This document shows, one piece after another, positions 51,445 to 59,816 of a stretch of DNA of 64,000 bases (position 1 is its first letter; each line of letters begins with the position of its first letter). Location of the stretch: NCBI GenBank assembly GCA_033852165.1, contig JAWSUZ010000054.1, positions 78,593-142,592 on the forward strand. Reading direction: 5' to 3'. The translations under genes were made by a program, and so were the position numbers. The notes under the pieces were generated by a model. That model had not been told where the DNA came from, did not search any database, and was given only the letters and a program-made list of their open reading frames with translations. Origin of the DNA: Agarilytica sp033852165. Lineage in GTDB: Bacteria; Pseudomonadota; Gammaproteobacteria; Pseudomonadales; Cellvibrionaceae.

Positions 51445-54087
51445 ATGTCGCTAGAAATTCCAGGTTACAAAATACTTCGCATCCTCGGTCGGGGTGGAAT
51501 GGCGAAGGTTTACCTGGCAATTCAAGATGTATTTGAGCGTGAAGTTGCGCTTAAAATCATGTCAAAAGCTCTGGCTGAAGACTCCAACTTTGCCCAACGA
51601 TTTTTCCGCGAAGCGAAAATAGTCAGTAAATTAGTGCACCCTAATATTGTTACCGTACACGACGTGGGTATGCATGAGGGCGCTTGCTACCTGTCCATGG
51701 AGTACATCGATGGTCAAGACTTAAAGCATGTTGTCTATGGGCTGAATATTCGGCAAAAGATTCGCACAATTTATGATATCGCCAAAGCCTTGGATTATGC
51801 TGGATCAAAGGGCTATATCCACCGGGATATAAAGCCGGAAAATATCATGTTCCATTCCTCCGATGGTCGTGCTGTATTGATGGATTTTGGCATCGCAAGA
51901 GCCGCGGAATCGAATACTCAAGTTACTCAAGCGGGGACCGCTATTGGTACGCCGCACTACATGAGCCCAGAGCAGGCCAAGGGTAAAGTGGTCGATCATC
52001 GTTCCGATATTTATAGTCTCGGAGTGGTCTTATATTACACGCTTGCTGGGCATGTCCCTTTTGATGCTGAATCGGCTGTTGGCATCGGGATTAAACATAT
52101 TACGGAACCAATTCCACGGTTACCTGCGATATATGATTCGCTGCAGCCTATCGTCAATCGAATGATGGCGAAGAATGTTGATAAGCGTTATCAAAATGCT
52201 AAAGAGCTAATGGCCGATCTGGATCATTTGGATCTAGAGGTGCTAGAGCACACGGTGGGTTTTGCAGACCATGTTGATAGTGAGCAAACAACCGTACAGA
52301 CAATCAGCCCTTTTCATGAGCCGGATTCCGAATCTTTCGAGCTTGATGAGGATGATTATGCCGAGGCTCAGGCATACGTATCCTACGTTCATGACGAGCT
52401 GAATAGTATGCCGGAGCGTCCGTCGATCTTGCCGGGTTTTATTGCAGGGGTTTTTGTGCTGTCGGTTATTGGTGTTTTTGTCTATTTCAAAAAGCCCGAA
52501 CTGGTTCAGCCCTTAATCGATAAGGTCACGAATTCGTTGCAATTTGTTGAGGAAGCAACCGTATCGGCGGGGGTAGCATCTGATAAAAACAGGTATCGGG
52601 CGGAAGAGCCTCGGGAGCAGCCTACTCGTGTTACGGATGAGCCTACGGATATTGTGGGTGTTTCGGTAAAAGACCGCGGTCCCACTTCAGGCTCTTCTGC
52701 TGCTTTGGCTACAGGGAATATCGAGCGCTCTAGCTCTGAGAGCGCAGATATAGACTCCCGGCAAAAAATGACGGCCTCTGGTTCTGGTCAGTCAGGGAGT
52801 AGTGTAAATACTCAAAAGCAGTTATCGCCAGCTGAAGTGGCGGGGTTAAAAGCAAGGATAGCTCAGTTAGAAGAGCGTTTCGTCGGGGATGCGATATATT
52901 TTAGCCCTTTGGTTGGGGCCTATCGTGAGGCGATTTCTTTAGCTTGGCAAGATTCTGCGATCCTCGCTGATTTTGAACGCCTGAAAAAGAAAGAAACCGA
53001 AAAGCTATACGCTTACGCAAAAAAAAATGGCTCATCTATTATTTTGGACAAGCGAATTGAGCAACTTAAGTCGCTTTTCCCCGAAATAAAAATACGCGTC
53101 TATCGTGAAATAAAATCTGCGGCTAAAACACGAAAAAAAGTGATGTCCTTGGTTTTAGATGGGCAAGCTTACTATAAGCAAAACAACCTAACGAAACCTC
53201 CTGGGCGCAATGCCTTGGATATGTATGAAAAAGCACTGAGCTTAGATTCCCAAAATAAAGATGCTATCTTGGGTAAAAAACAAATTTCCAAAAAATTATT
53301 AGCAGCAGCGCAAAATAAATATAAGGCTAATAATTTAAAGTCAGCTTTGGTTTCGGCAAAAAAATCGCTACAGATAGATAAGACCAGCCGTGACGCAAAA
53401 GCCCTAGTCGATCAAATTTCTTCAATCTTTAGTCAACAGAATAAAATAGCCCTATTACTGAAAAATGCCGATAATAAAATTCGCAAAGGGCAGTTGTTTA
53501 CGCCGCGCAGTAAAGGCGCTTTTCATGATTGTCAGGCTGTTTTAAAGTTGGACCCGCAGAATAATAGTGCACGTGAAGGGCTTGATCGAGTAGTCGATGC
53601 CTTGTCTGCAAAGGTTTGGTTACTCGTAGGAAATGAAGAATTTATTCAGGCAAAGTCGCTTATGCGTGCTCCCTTGAGGGAGTTTGGGGCTAATCAGCGG
53701 GTCAAATCTTTATCCTTGGCCTTGGATGAAGTCATCGGCGAAAAGGTTCTCGACGTTGAGCCGCGAGTTGAAGGGATGTTAATTCGAGGGGAGCCGATTG
53801 GCAGCTTGGCGGAAAATTTCCCCGATATTTTTGACGCTGACCGCAGTATATATTTGGGTTTTCGCTACGAAAATTTTCAAAGCGCAACAACGGTATTGCA
53901 GGCCGTATTACTGGATGGTTCGAGGCGTACTCAGATAGCGCAAGTTCCAGTGGTGGTGCAGGGGGCGGCGGGAGAATCGACATTTCGCATTGACAGGCCT
54001 GTAAAAGGTTTTCCCACAGGAAGTTATTCAGTTGAGATGCGTCTTGGTCATGAAACGTTGAATTTAACCTTATTCCAGGTAAAATAA
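51445..54087 (+). CDS. Membrane Ser/Thr protein kinase with extracytoplasmic repeat region
   Basis: 880 residues. The Hanks-type kinase domain (about 7-265) is complete: GRGGMAKVY loop, Lys37 in VALKIM, HRDIKPEN (126-133) and DFG (147-149), and the activation segment TAIGTPHYMSPEQ. One membrane helix (about 329-347) follows. The outer part has a Ser/Thr-rich linker, then a Lys-rich helical region (about 460-780) with TPR-like patterns (ALDMYEKALSLDSQNKDAILGKK, ALVSAKKSLQIDKTSRDAK) and a final beta-rich stretch. This is a PknB-like layout with TPRs instead of PASTA domains. A lipoprotein gene follows after a hairpin. Signal and targets unknown. Confidence 0.88.
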   Translation: MSLEIPGYKILRILGRGGMAKVYLAIQDVFEREVALKIMSKALAEDSNFAQRFFREAKIVSKLVHPNIVTVHDVGMHEGACYLSMEYIDGQDLKHVVYGLNIRQKIRTIYDIAKALDYAGSKGYIHRDIKPENIMFHSSDGRAVLMDFGIARAAESNTQVTQAGTAIGTPHYMSPEQAKGKVVDHRSDIYSLGVVLYYTLAGHVPFDAESAVGIGIKHITEPIPRLPAIYDSLQPIVNRMMAKNVDKRYQNAKELMADLDHLDLEVLEHTVGFADHVDSEQTTVQTISPFHEPDSESFELDEDDYAEAQAYVSYVHDELNSMPERPSILPGFIAGVFVLSVIGVFVYFKKPELVQPLIDKVTNSLQFVEEATVSAGVASDKNRYRAEEPREQPTRVTDEPTDIVGVSVKDRGPTSGSSAALATGNIERSSSESADIDSRQKMTASGSGQSGSSVNTQKQLSPAEVAGLKARIAQLEERFVGDAIYFSPLVGAYREAISLAWQDSAILADFERLKKKETEKLYAYAKKNGSSIILDKRIEQLKSLFPEIKIRVYREIKSAAKTRKKVMSLVLDGQAYYKQNNLTKPPGRNALDMYEKALSLDSQNKDAILGKKQISKKLLAAAQNKYKANNLKSALVSAKKSLQIDKTSRDAKALVDQISSIFSQQNKIALLLKNADNKIRKGQLFTPRSKGAFHDCQAVLKLDPQNNSAREGLDRVVDALSAKVWLLVGNEEFIQAKSLMRAPLREFGANQRVKSLSLALDEVIGEKVLDVEPRVEGMLIRGEPIGSLAENFPDIFDADRSIYLGFRYENFQSATTVLQAVLLDGSRRTQIAQVPVVVQGAAGESTFRIDRPVKGFPTGSYSVEMRLGHETLNLTLFQVK

Positions 54088-54394
54088 GGCTTCAACGTTA
54101 CCTCTGTCAATGTTATCTAGCCCATCTATGGCGAATGTTTGTAACGACTATTTGGTTCAAACACTTATCACTATCAACCCAATTGATAGTGATAAGTGAA
54201 ACTTACAAGAATATAGATATCATCATCGGAGAGCGCGAGGTCGTTAGCTCGAATTACCTAGATAGTTGATGACCGTTTAGGGTAATCGGTGCGGTGTAAA
54301 GTAATTGCATTGTTCTTGATTGTTGGGGCGTTTGGTCTTGCTGGTAAAAAATCATTCCCTGTTCTAAAAAATAAAGACAATAATAGGAATCGTT
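54088..54394. other. Intergenic region with a perfect 16-bp hairpin
   Basis: 307 bases. Contains the inverted repeat 54162-54198. The 62-residue frame at 54289 is not supported. Confidence 0.55.
54162..54198. repeat. Perfect 16-bp inverted repeat
   Basis: CACTTATCACTATCAA (54162-54177) and TTGATAGTGATAAGTG (54183-54198) around a five-base loop. There is no T-run after it. It is 75 bases past the kinase stop and may protect or process the mRNA end. Confidence 0.85.
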
Positions 54395-55159
54395 ATGTTA
54401 CGTCGCTTTATTATAGTAGCTGGTGTTTGTGCCGTGTTAATTGCTTGCCAAAGTACGCCCCAAGTCCAACAACTTAAAGAAGCGAATGGTGAGTTGAAGG
54501 CGCAATTGGCGACAGCCAATCAGCAGATTGGTAACTTGAGTTCTGAGCATCACATTATGGCCGCTGACAATACGGAATTGAAACGCGTGATGTCGATACT
54601 GGATAGTGAAAAGGACAGTCGCACCGAAGAGTCCTTGGTTCTTCGGGCACAAACACGTCGCTTCACACAATCAATGATTGATCAGTATAAAAATTTTTTG
54701 GTGCAGAGTAATTTGTTGGATTTTATTGGCGAGGAACTTGTTGATCGAACAAAAATGGATATCGACACTTTGGTCTTGGTCGATTTAGAAAACCCCATTC
54801 CCAAAAGTGGAACGCTCGTAGGCATTCATGGTGTGTTTGAGCAGGCGACCCGCTTCTCTGTCAATATTTTACGCCCAATAGATGATCGATTTATTGTTAT
54901 ATGGCAAGGCCCATTACTTCAGGTAACAGAAACAGGAATGCAGCGTTTGACGTTCCCGGTTACGGTTGGGGTCGAAAAAGGCGATGTAATTGCGTATGAC
55001 TTTCCGGAAAGTGTTGGCGTGAAATACGATCAAGGAACTGGACAGACCGTAGCGTCCAAAAAGAACTTTCTCTTAGGCGCATCTGTCGAGCGATCAGCGC
55101 TTAAGTTTATAGAAGAGAAGAGGGCTTACTCAATTGGTGTAACGGCAATGCTGGACTGA
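54395..55159 (+). CDS. Lipoprotein with coiled coil, unknown family
   Basis: 254 residues. A lipoprotein signal ends at the lipobox LIAC (Cys18). A coiled coil (about 23-65, QQLKEANGELKAQLATANQQI) is followed by a beta-rich C-terminal domain (about 100-254), with FPVTVGVEKGDVIAYDFPESVG. No family is recognised. It follows the kinase gene by 307 bases on the same strand, which suggests, but does not prove, a functional link. Ribosome site AATAGGAATC. Confidence 0.65.
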   Translation: MLRRFIIVAGVCAVLIACQSTPQVQQLKEANGELKAQLATANQQIGNLSSEHHIMAADNTELKRVMSILDSEKDSRTEESLVLRAQTRRFTQSMIDQYKNFLVQSNLLDFIGEELVDRTKMDIDTLVLVDLENPIPKSGTLVGIHGVFEQATRFSVNILRPIDDRFIVIWQGPLLQVTETGMQRLTFPVTVGVEKGDVIAYDFPESVGVKYDQGTGQTVASKKNFLLGASVERSALKFIEEKRAYSIGVTAMLD

Positions 55160-55306
55160 TAGTAGGCGGTATATCCGGGGATGTTTTTTCTGGGGGAGTT
55201 TTACTTTAGAATGGGTGGGGCGGTGACTAGTCTGAGTGGTGAGCTATACGCCTCAAGCCTCAATTTTCGAGTTCAAGAGTCTCTTAGTTGGGGGTTGGGG
55301 CTAGTG

Positions 55307-55507
55307 TTAGGCCACCTGGTAGAATAGGGTGCAAGGAGAAGTGTCTTCTAGCGTCGCTTTTACAATTTCACGAACCTGAGATACACAGCGTCCACATTGG
55401 CTAGAAGCGCCGAGCTGATCTCTTACTGCACGAACACTTTCTGCTCCAGCGTCTACGGCCTCACGAATTTGTGAATCGGTAATGCCCTTACATACACAGA
55501 CGTACAT
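55307..55507 (-). CDS. bfd: Bacterioferritin-associated ferredoxin
   Basis: A 66-residue [2Fe-2S] ferredoxin that reduces bacterioferritin to release stored iron. The four cysteines are Cys4, Cys6, Cys38 and Cys41 (VCVCKGIT... SSQCGRC). A Fur-like box lies about 50-70 bases upstream, as expected for a gene needed in iron starvation. It is in a separate unit from the bfr genes 4 kb away. Pseudomonas has bfd next to bfrB. Confidence 0.97.
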   Translation of the reverse strand: MYVCVCKGITDSQIREAVDAGAESVRAVRDQLGASSQCGRCVSQVREIVKATLEDTSPCTLFYQVA

Positions 55508-55837
55508 TTTTATATCTCACAGCTGAAATCGGTTAGCGTTATTTGAAGGTTAATGCAAATAAGAATGATTGTCAATAATGTTTGCGATTGATTGCTATTC
55601 TGGAGGCGCGCTTGAGCGAGAAGGCGCGGTAAAGAGGGAAAAGAGGTCTTCGAGCTGTTTGAAAAAAACTATGAGTTTGATATGGAAAATCAATGGGGCT
55701 TAACAAGCCATCGGTGTATCATAGCCAGCTGTAAATTTTGTTCCCGTTTGGTGGGTTTCTATTGGTTTTACTTTTTTGGTTCGATTAATCGTTCCCGCCT
55801 AACGCTTTGTTTTTAAACACTAAATTGGAGAGATCTC
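55508..55837. other. Divergent intergenic region of bfd and peroxiredoxin
   Basis: 330 bases. It holds the Fur-like box at 55555-55585. No small gene was seen. Confidence 0.6.
55555..55585 (-). promoter_or_regulatory. Fur-like box upstream of bfd
   Basis: On the minus strand, ACAATCATTCTTATTTGC resembles the right half of E. coli Fur boxes. The whole site is a partly palindromic GCAAA...TTTGC block (55555-55585). A TTGACA (55570-55575) within it reads toward bfd and may be its -35. Regulation by iron through Fur is inferred. Confidence 0.6.
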
Positions 55838-56440
55838 ATGGCTGTACTAGTTGGTAAACCAGCACCAGACTTCACTGCCCCAGCGGTATTGGCAAGTGGC
55901 GAAATCGTAGGTGAATTTAACTTTGCAAAAGAGACTAAAGGCAAGAAAGCAGTGGTATTTTTCTACCCACTCGATTTTACCTTTGTATGTCCTTCAGAAT
56001 TATTGGCTTTTGATCATCGTATCGCTGAATTTGAAAAGCGTGGCGTAGTCGTAATCGGTGTTTCTATCGATTCTCACTTCTCTCACAATGCATGGCGTAA
56101 CACTGCAATCAACGATGGTGGCATTGGCGCAGTTAAGTACCCATTGGTTGCTGATATTACACACTCTATCTGCCAAGCCTATGATGTTGAATCAGATGGT
56201 GGCGTTGCTTTTCGTGGTTCATTCCTTATCGATGAGGAAGGAAATGTACGTCACCAAGTGGTCAACGATTTGCCATTAGGCCGTAACATCGACGAGATGC
56301 TTCGTATGGTCGACGCCTTAGCATTCCACCAAGAGCATGGCGAAGTTTGTCCTGCGGGCTGGAAAGAAGGCGATAAAGGTATGGATGCTAGCCCTGAAGG
56401 CGTAGCAGCATATCTTTCAGAAAACGCCGACGCGCTATAA
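55838..56440 (+). CDS. 2-Cys peroxiredoxin (AhpC/Tsa, Prx1 type)
   Basis: Thiol peroxidase reducing H2O2 and organic peroxides. 200 residues. The peroxidatic cysteine is in DFTFVCPSE (about residue 50), the resolving cysteine is in GEVCPAGW (about 170), and the GGIG/YF-like C-terminal features of the robust/sensitive Prx1 group follow. Start ATG 55838 with GGAGAG. Same position as in Pseudomonas, beside bfd, rnt and pyrC. Confidence 0.96.
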   Translation: MAVLVGKPAPDFTAPAVLASGEIVGEFNFAKETKGKKAVVFFYPLDFTFVCPSELLAFDHRIAEFEKRGVVVIGVSIDSHFSHNAWRNTAINDGGIGAVKYPLVADITHSICQAYDVESDGGVAFRGSFLIDEEGNVRHQVVNDLPLGRNIDEMLRMVDALAFHQEHGEVCPAGWKEGDKGMDASPEGVAAYLSENADAL

Positions 56441-56503
56441 GTTAGTGATTATGTTGAGTCTACTGAATCTCCGTATGGACTGAAGGTAGGCTCAAACAGC
56501 AGA

Positions 56504-56542
56504 CACATAAAAAAACCCGCAAATTGCGGGTTTTTTTATGTG
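56504..56542. terminator. Bidirectional terminator between peroxiredoxin and rnt
   Basis: A perfect 19-base-arm palindrome around one central base: CACATAAAAAAACCCGCAA (56504-56522) and its complement (56524-56542). A7 and T7 tracts flank the CCCGC/GCGGG core, so it can terminate both convergent transcripts. Confidence 0.95.
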
Positions 56543-56617
56543 TGAATGCCTGATCGGTGCTTGTAGAGGTGAATGCTACGATAGAGGGCTGCGATTGGCT
56601 CCTCTTTATTAGTGAGG

Positions 56618-57325
56618 TTAATTCTCTTCGTTACTCTTTTCGCTATTCGTTTCGTCGCTCTTTTCACTACTCTCTTCCGGGTTTTCGGCTTGATCTTCCA
56701 CGGGTAATGGCCAGCCTCCCAGGTTCTTCCACTTATTCACAATCTCACAAAATAAATCAGCTGTCTTCTCTGCATCGTAAGCAGCTGAATGCGCTTCCTT
56801 ATTGCAGAAGTCTATGCCTGCAATTGCACAAGCGCGGGCGAGAACCGTATGGCCGAATGCTAGGCCAGATAGTGTGGCGGTGTCGAAGCAAGAGAATGGA
56901 TGAAAGGGGTTACGCTTCATTTCGCAGCGATTTGCCGCCGCATTTAAAAAGGCTAAATCAAAGTGGGCGTTGTGGCCAACCAATACTGCGCGTGTACAGC
57001 CCTGTGCTTTCACCTCTTTACGGATGGATGCAAAAATTTCTTCTAAGGCATGTTGCTCAGGAACAGATTCGCGATTTTCTAAATCTATACCCGTAAACTC
57101 CAAAGCGGACTGTTCGATATTGGCCCCTTCGAATGGCTCGATATGAAACTCTAGCGTAGAGCCCCTTACGATTTGCTCGCCGTCCATTTTCAGTGGGACA
57201 GCAGAGAACTCTAGTAATGCATCGGTACTGGCGTTAAAACCACCCGTTTCTACATCGATAACAACCGGCAAAAAACCGCGAAACCGCTGAGCCATAAGGG
57301 ACTTAGATTTTTTAGTATCGCTCAT
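56618..57325 (-). CDS. rnt: Ribonuclease T
   Basis: DEDD-family 3'-5' exoribonuclease that trims tRNA CCA and stable RNA ends. I chose ATG 57325 (MSDTKKSKS), which avoids overlap with pyrC; the longer frame would start at 57361. 235 residues. DVETGG (Asp24, Glu26), VGHNAHFDLAFL and HSAAYDAEKTADLF (the DEDDh residues) are present. The last about 30 residues are a Glu/Ser-rich acidic tail, longer than usual. It starts 14 bases after the pyrC stop; the two genes are probably cotranscribed. Confidence 0.95.
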   Translation of the reverse strand: MSDTKKSKSLMAQRFRGFLPVVIDVETGGFNASTDALLEFSAVPLKMDGEQIVRGSTLEFHIEPFEGANIEQSALEFTGIDLENRESVPEQHALEEIFASIRKEVKAQGCTRAVLVGHNAHFDLAFLNAAANRCEMKRNPFHPFSCFDTATLSGLAFGHTVLARACAIAGIDFCNKEAHSAAYDAEKTADLFCEIVNKWKNLGGWPLPVEDQAENPEESSEKSDETNSEKSNEEN

Positions 57326-57339
57326 AATTACGTCTAATG

Positions 57340-58377
57340 TTATGCCTGTTTGATTCGCCATTGAAGGCTTTGGTCTGCATTAAGTGGAACAAGTTTTTCA
57401 CCGCAATAATCAAAATCTTGTGGCATATTCCAGTCGACCTTTTCGAGGGTTACTTGCTTGCTGTTGCGGGGTAACTCATAAAAGTCTGGTCCGAAATGAC
57501 CTGCGAAGGCATTGAGTTTATCGAGAGCGCCGGCATTGTCAAATGCTTGCGTATAGAGTTCCAGGGCGGCGAACGCTGTGTATGCACCCGCGCAGCCGCA
57601 GGCATTTTCTTTTTTGTTTTGCGCATGCGGCGCAGAATCTGTCCCTAAGAAAAACTTAGCGTTTCCACTGGTGGCGGCTTTTATAAGCGCCTCTTGGTGC
57701 TGGCGTCGCTTAAGAATTGGTAGGCAGTAATAGTGCGGCCGTATACCGCCCGCTAGCATATGGTTGCGGTTAAATAGCAAGTGATGCGCGGTGATCGTTG
57801 CGGCGATGTTCGGCCCGGATTCGCTAACGTACTGAACGGCATCATCCGTTGTAATGTGTTCAAGTACGATCTTGAGTGCAGGGAAGTCACGCACAATTTG
57901 CTTGAGTTTCTGCTCGATAAACAGGGCTTCTCGATCAAAAATATCGACAGCGCTATCCGTCACCTCGCCATGCACAAGTAAGCGCATGTCGTGAGATTCC
58001 ATCGCCGCCAGTGCGCCTGCTATTTTATCCAATGAGGTCACTCCCGAATCGGAGTTGGTCGTGGCTCCAGCAGGGTAGAGTTTACAGGCTACAACGCCCG
58101 CGGCCTTGGCTTCGGCAATCATCTGAGCGTCGGTGATATCCGTGAGGTAAAGGACCATCAAAGGCTCAAAATCTTTGCCTGGGGGAATATGGCTTTGTAT
58201 TCGCGCTTTATAGGCGAGGGCCTGCTCTGCATTCATCACCGGAGGAACCAGATTGGGCATAACAATGGCGCGCTCGAAGCTTGATGCCGCGTGCGCTACG
58301 GTTAAATTGAGGGACTCGCCGTCGCGCAGGTGAATATGCCAATCGTCGGGTGCTGTGACGGTGATAGTGTCTGCCAT
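57340..58377 (-). CDS. pyrC: Dihydroorotase
   Basis: Zinc enzyme of pyrimidine synthesis that closes carbamoyl aspartate to dihydroorotate. ATG 58377 (MADTITVTAPDDW) gives 345 residues, like E. coli; the frame runs 23 codons longer without support. HIHLRDG holds the metal-binding HxH (His14, His16), CKLYPAGATTNSDSGVT holds the carbamylated lysine, and LGTDSAPH the catalytic aspartate. Followed by rnt. Confidence 0.96.
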   Translation of the reverse strand: MADTITVTAPDDWHIHLRDGESLNLTVAHAASSFERAIVMPNLVPPVMNAEQALAYKARIQSHIPPGKDFEPLMVLYLTDITDAQMIAEAKAAGVVACKLYPAGATTNSDSGVTSLDKIAGALAAMESHDMRLLVHGEVTDSAVDIFDREALFIEQKLKQIVRDFPALKIVLEHITTDDAVQYVSESGPNIAATITAHHLLFNRNHMLAGGIRPHYYCLPILKRRQHQEALIKAATSGNAKFFLGTDSAPHAQNKKENACGCAGAYTAFAALELYTQAFDNAGALDKLNAFAGHFGPDFYELPRNSKQVTLEKVDWNMPQDFDYCGEKLVPLNADQSLQWRIKQA

Positions 58378-58678
58378 AAGAGTATTCGTTTGTTTTTCGT
58401 TATCAGAATTGTGGCGCATCCTACCGGAAAATGCTGTTTGATGCATGATTGAGCGGGCTACAAGAGGTGTGACTAAAGACTATTCGGGAGTATAGTCGCT
58501 AAAGGACTTCAAAGAGACCCCCGCTAAAAGCTATCAAAAACACCGTTAAAGACTCTCTCCCATTTGCCGCTATAAAGTGTATAGCTGTGCCACCATGGAG
58601 TCACAGATGATGAGTGGTTAATGAAATTGTAGGCAGCGAAGTTGGGTTAAAAGTTGGAGCATAATTTAGGTGGTTTCA
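58378..58678. other. Divergent intergenic region pyrC/motY
   Basis: 301 bases. Contains a FliA-type promoter for motY at 58547-58573. No small gene was seen. Confidence 0.65.
58547..58573 (+). promoter_or_regulatory. FliA (sigma-28) promoter of motY
   Basis: TAAAGACT (58547-58554), exactly 11 spacer bases, then GCCGCTAT (58566-58573). The E. coli FliA consensus is TAAAGTTT-N11-GCCGATAA; six of eight bases match in each element. It lies about 105 bases upstream of motY. motY of Vibrio is known to be sigma-28 dependent. Confidence 0.72.
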
Positions 58679-59632
58679 ATGTCGGTGGATGTGAAAAGTA
58701 GTACGAAATACGCGCAAAAGTTTAGTTTGCTCGGCTTGCTCGCGGGTATGGCTATACTTGTAGAGGCCTCACCGGTCGGTGCTCTTAGCTACAGTAATGC
58801 GATAAACGAAAGCTCCTGGAATGCTTCGTCTTCTGTATTTGTATGCCGCTTGGAGCATCAGGTTCCGGTCTTTGGTAGCGCTGTGTTCACCACGTATGCG
58901 GGGGAAAAATCAAAATTTCATTTGAGTGCGCTCTCTGCCAAATTCGATGCCGGCCAAGCCGCGGTCTATTCCAAGTCACCGATCTGGAAAAAAGGTACCA
59001 CGGTTGAAGACTTGGGCATGGTGCCGGTAAAACGCGGCACACGGCCGATGTGGTTGGGCACCAAAAAGACAGAGAAAATGTTGTCTGAATTGAATCGGGG
59101 CAAAGAAATCGAATTTGTACGCAGGGCCTGGTTTGAGAAAAAAGGAGGTTCATCAGCCCGGCTGTTGCTTAGCAATATCGGGTTTCGAGAAGAATATCGA
59201 GAGTACCTCAATTGTTTGGCGGGCTTGCTGCCTGCGAACTTTGATCAAATGCGACGCACGGCCCTGTACTTTCCCGCCGGACAGCAAGACGATAAAGACG
59301 GGGTTGGCGTGATTAATATGCGCAAGCTCGATAAGGTTTTAAAACTGGTTAAACATGACAATAAAATCCGCAGTTTTTTTATTGATGGGCATACCTCCTC
59401 GCCTGGGGACAGGATCGATAACTTGGAACTGTCTAAGCAGCGCGCCGAAATGGTCGCGGCATACCTAATGCGGCGAGGAGTTCCAGAGGATTGGATCAAA
59501 ACACGCTGGCACGGCGAGCGTTATCCAAAAGCCAGCAATGGCACCTCCTCAGGACGAGCAAAAAACCGCCGAGTCACCTTAAGAATAGAGCGAGTAGTAG
59601 AGATAGACGTACTCCCACTTGCCGCAAAATAG
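58679..59632 (+). CDS. motY: Flagellar T-ring protein MotY
   Basis: A 317-residue periplasmic protein that forms the T ring around sodium-driven or polar flagellar motors and anchors the stator. ATG 58679, with AGGTGG upstream, is preferred to the in-frame GTG 58670. A signal sequence is at the N-terminus (about 1-36). The middle (about 40-175) is the MotY-specific domain. The last part (about 190-310) is an OmpA-type peptidoglycan-binding domain: FFIDGHTSSPGDRIDNLELSKQRAEMVAAYLMRRGV, and KNRRVTLRIE. The Pseudomonas homologue is PA3526 next to pyrC and argG, the same order as here. Confidence 0.88.
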   Translation: MSVDVKSSTKYAQKFSLLGLLAGMAILVEASPVGALSYSNAINESSWNASSSVFVCRLEHQVPVFGSAVFTTYAGEKSKFHLSALSAKFDAGQAAVYSKSPIWKKGTTVEDLGMVPVKRGTRPMWLGTKKTEKMLSELNRGKEIEFVRRAWFEKKGGSSARLLLSNIGFREEYREYLNCLAGLLPANFDQMRRTALYFPAGQQDDKDGVGVINMRKLDKVLKLVKHDNKIRSFFIDGHTSSPGDRIDNLELSKQRAEMVAAYLMRRGVPEDWIKTRWHGERYPKASNGTSSGRAKNRRVTLRIERVVEIDVLPLAAK

Positions 59633-59642
59633 AAAATTGAAG

Positions 59643-59712
59643 GGGGTCGTAACGAAGATATATTGATCAGCAGAGACCTGCGATTAATATATCTTCGTTA
59701 CGACCCCTTTTT
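59643..59712 (+). terminator. Long hairpin terminator after motY
   Basis: Arms 59643-59664 and 59686-59707 are a perfect 22-bp stem. A T5 run (59708-59712) follows. The 21-base loop contains a small GCAG/CTGC hairpin (59670-59681). It is unusually long for a terminator. Confidence 0.88.
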
Positions 59713-59816
59713 ACGTGCTGTTAAAATCCTCTCATAAGCGCTAAAATCCGCAACCCCTCGATTCCGAGGGCGAATTTCATATGATTTGTCGTTTTTTCGA
59801 AAGTTAAGGAGTTGCC

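Noticed and set aside
54289..54477. 62-residue frame before the lipoprotein
   Set aside because: Overlaps the true start of the lipoprotein and lacks support.
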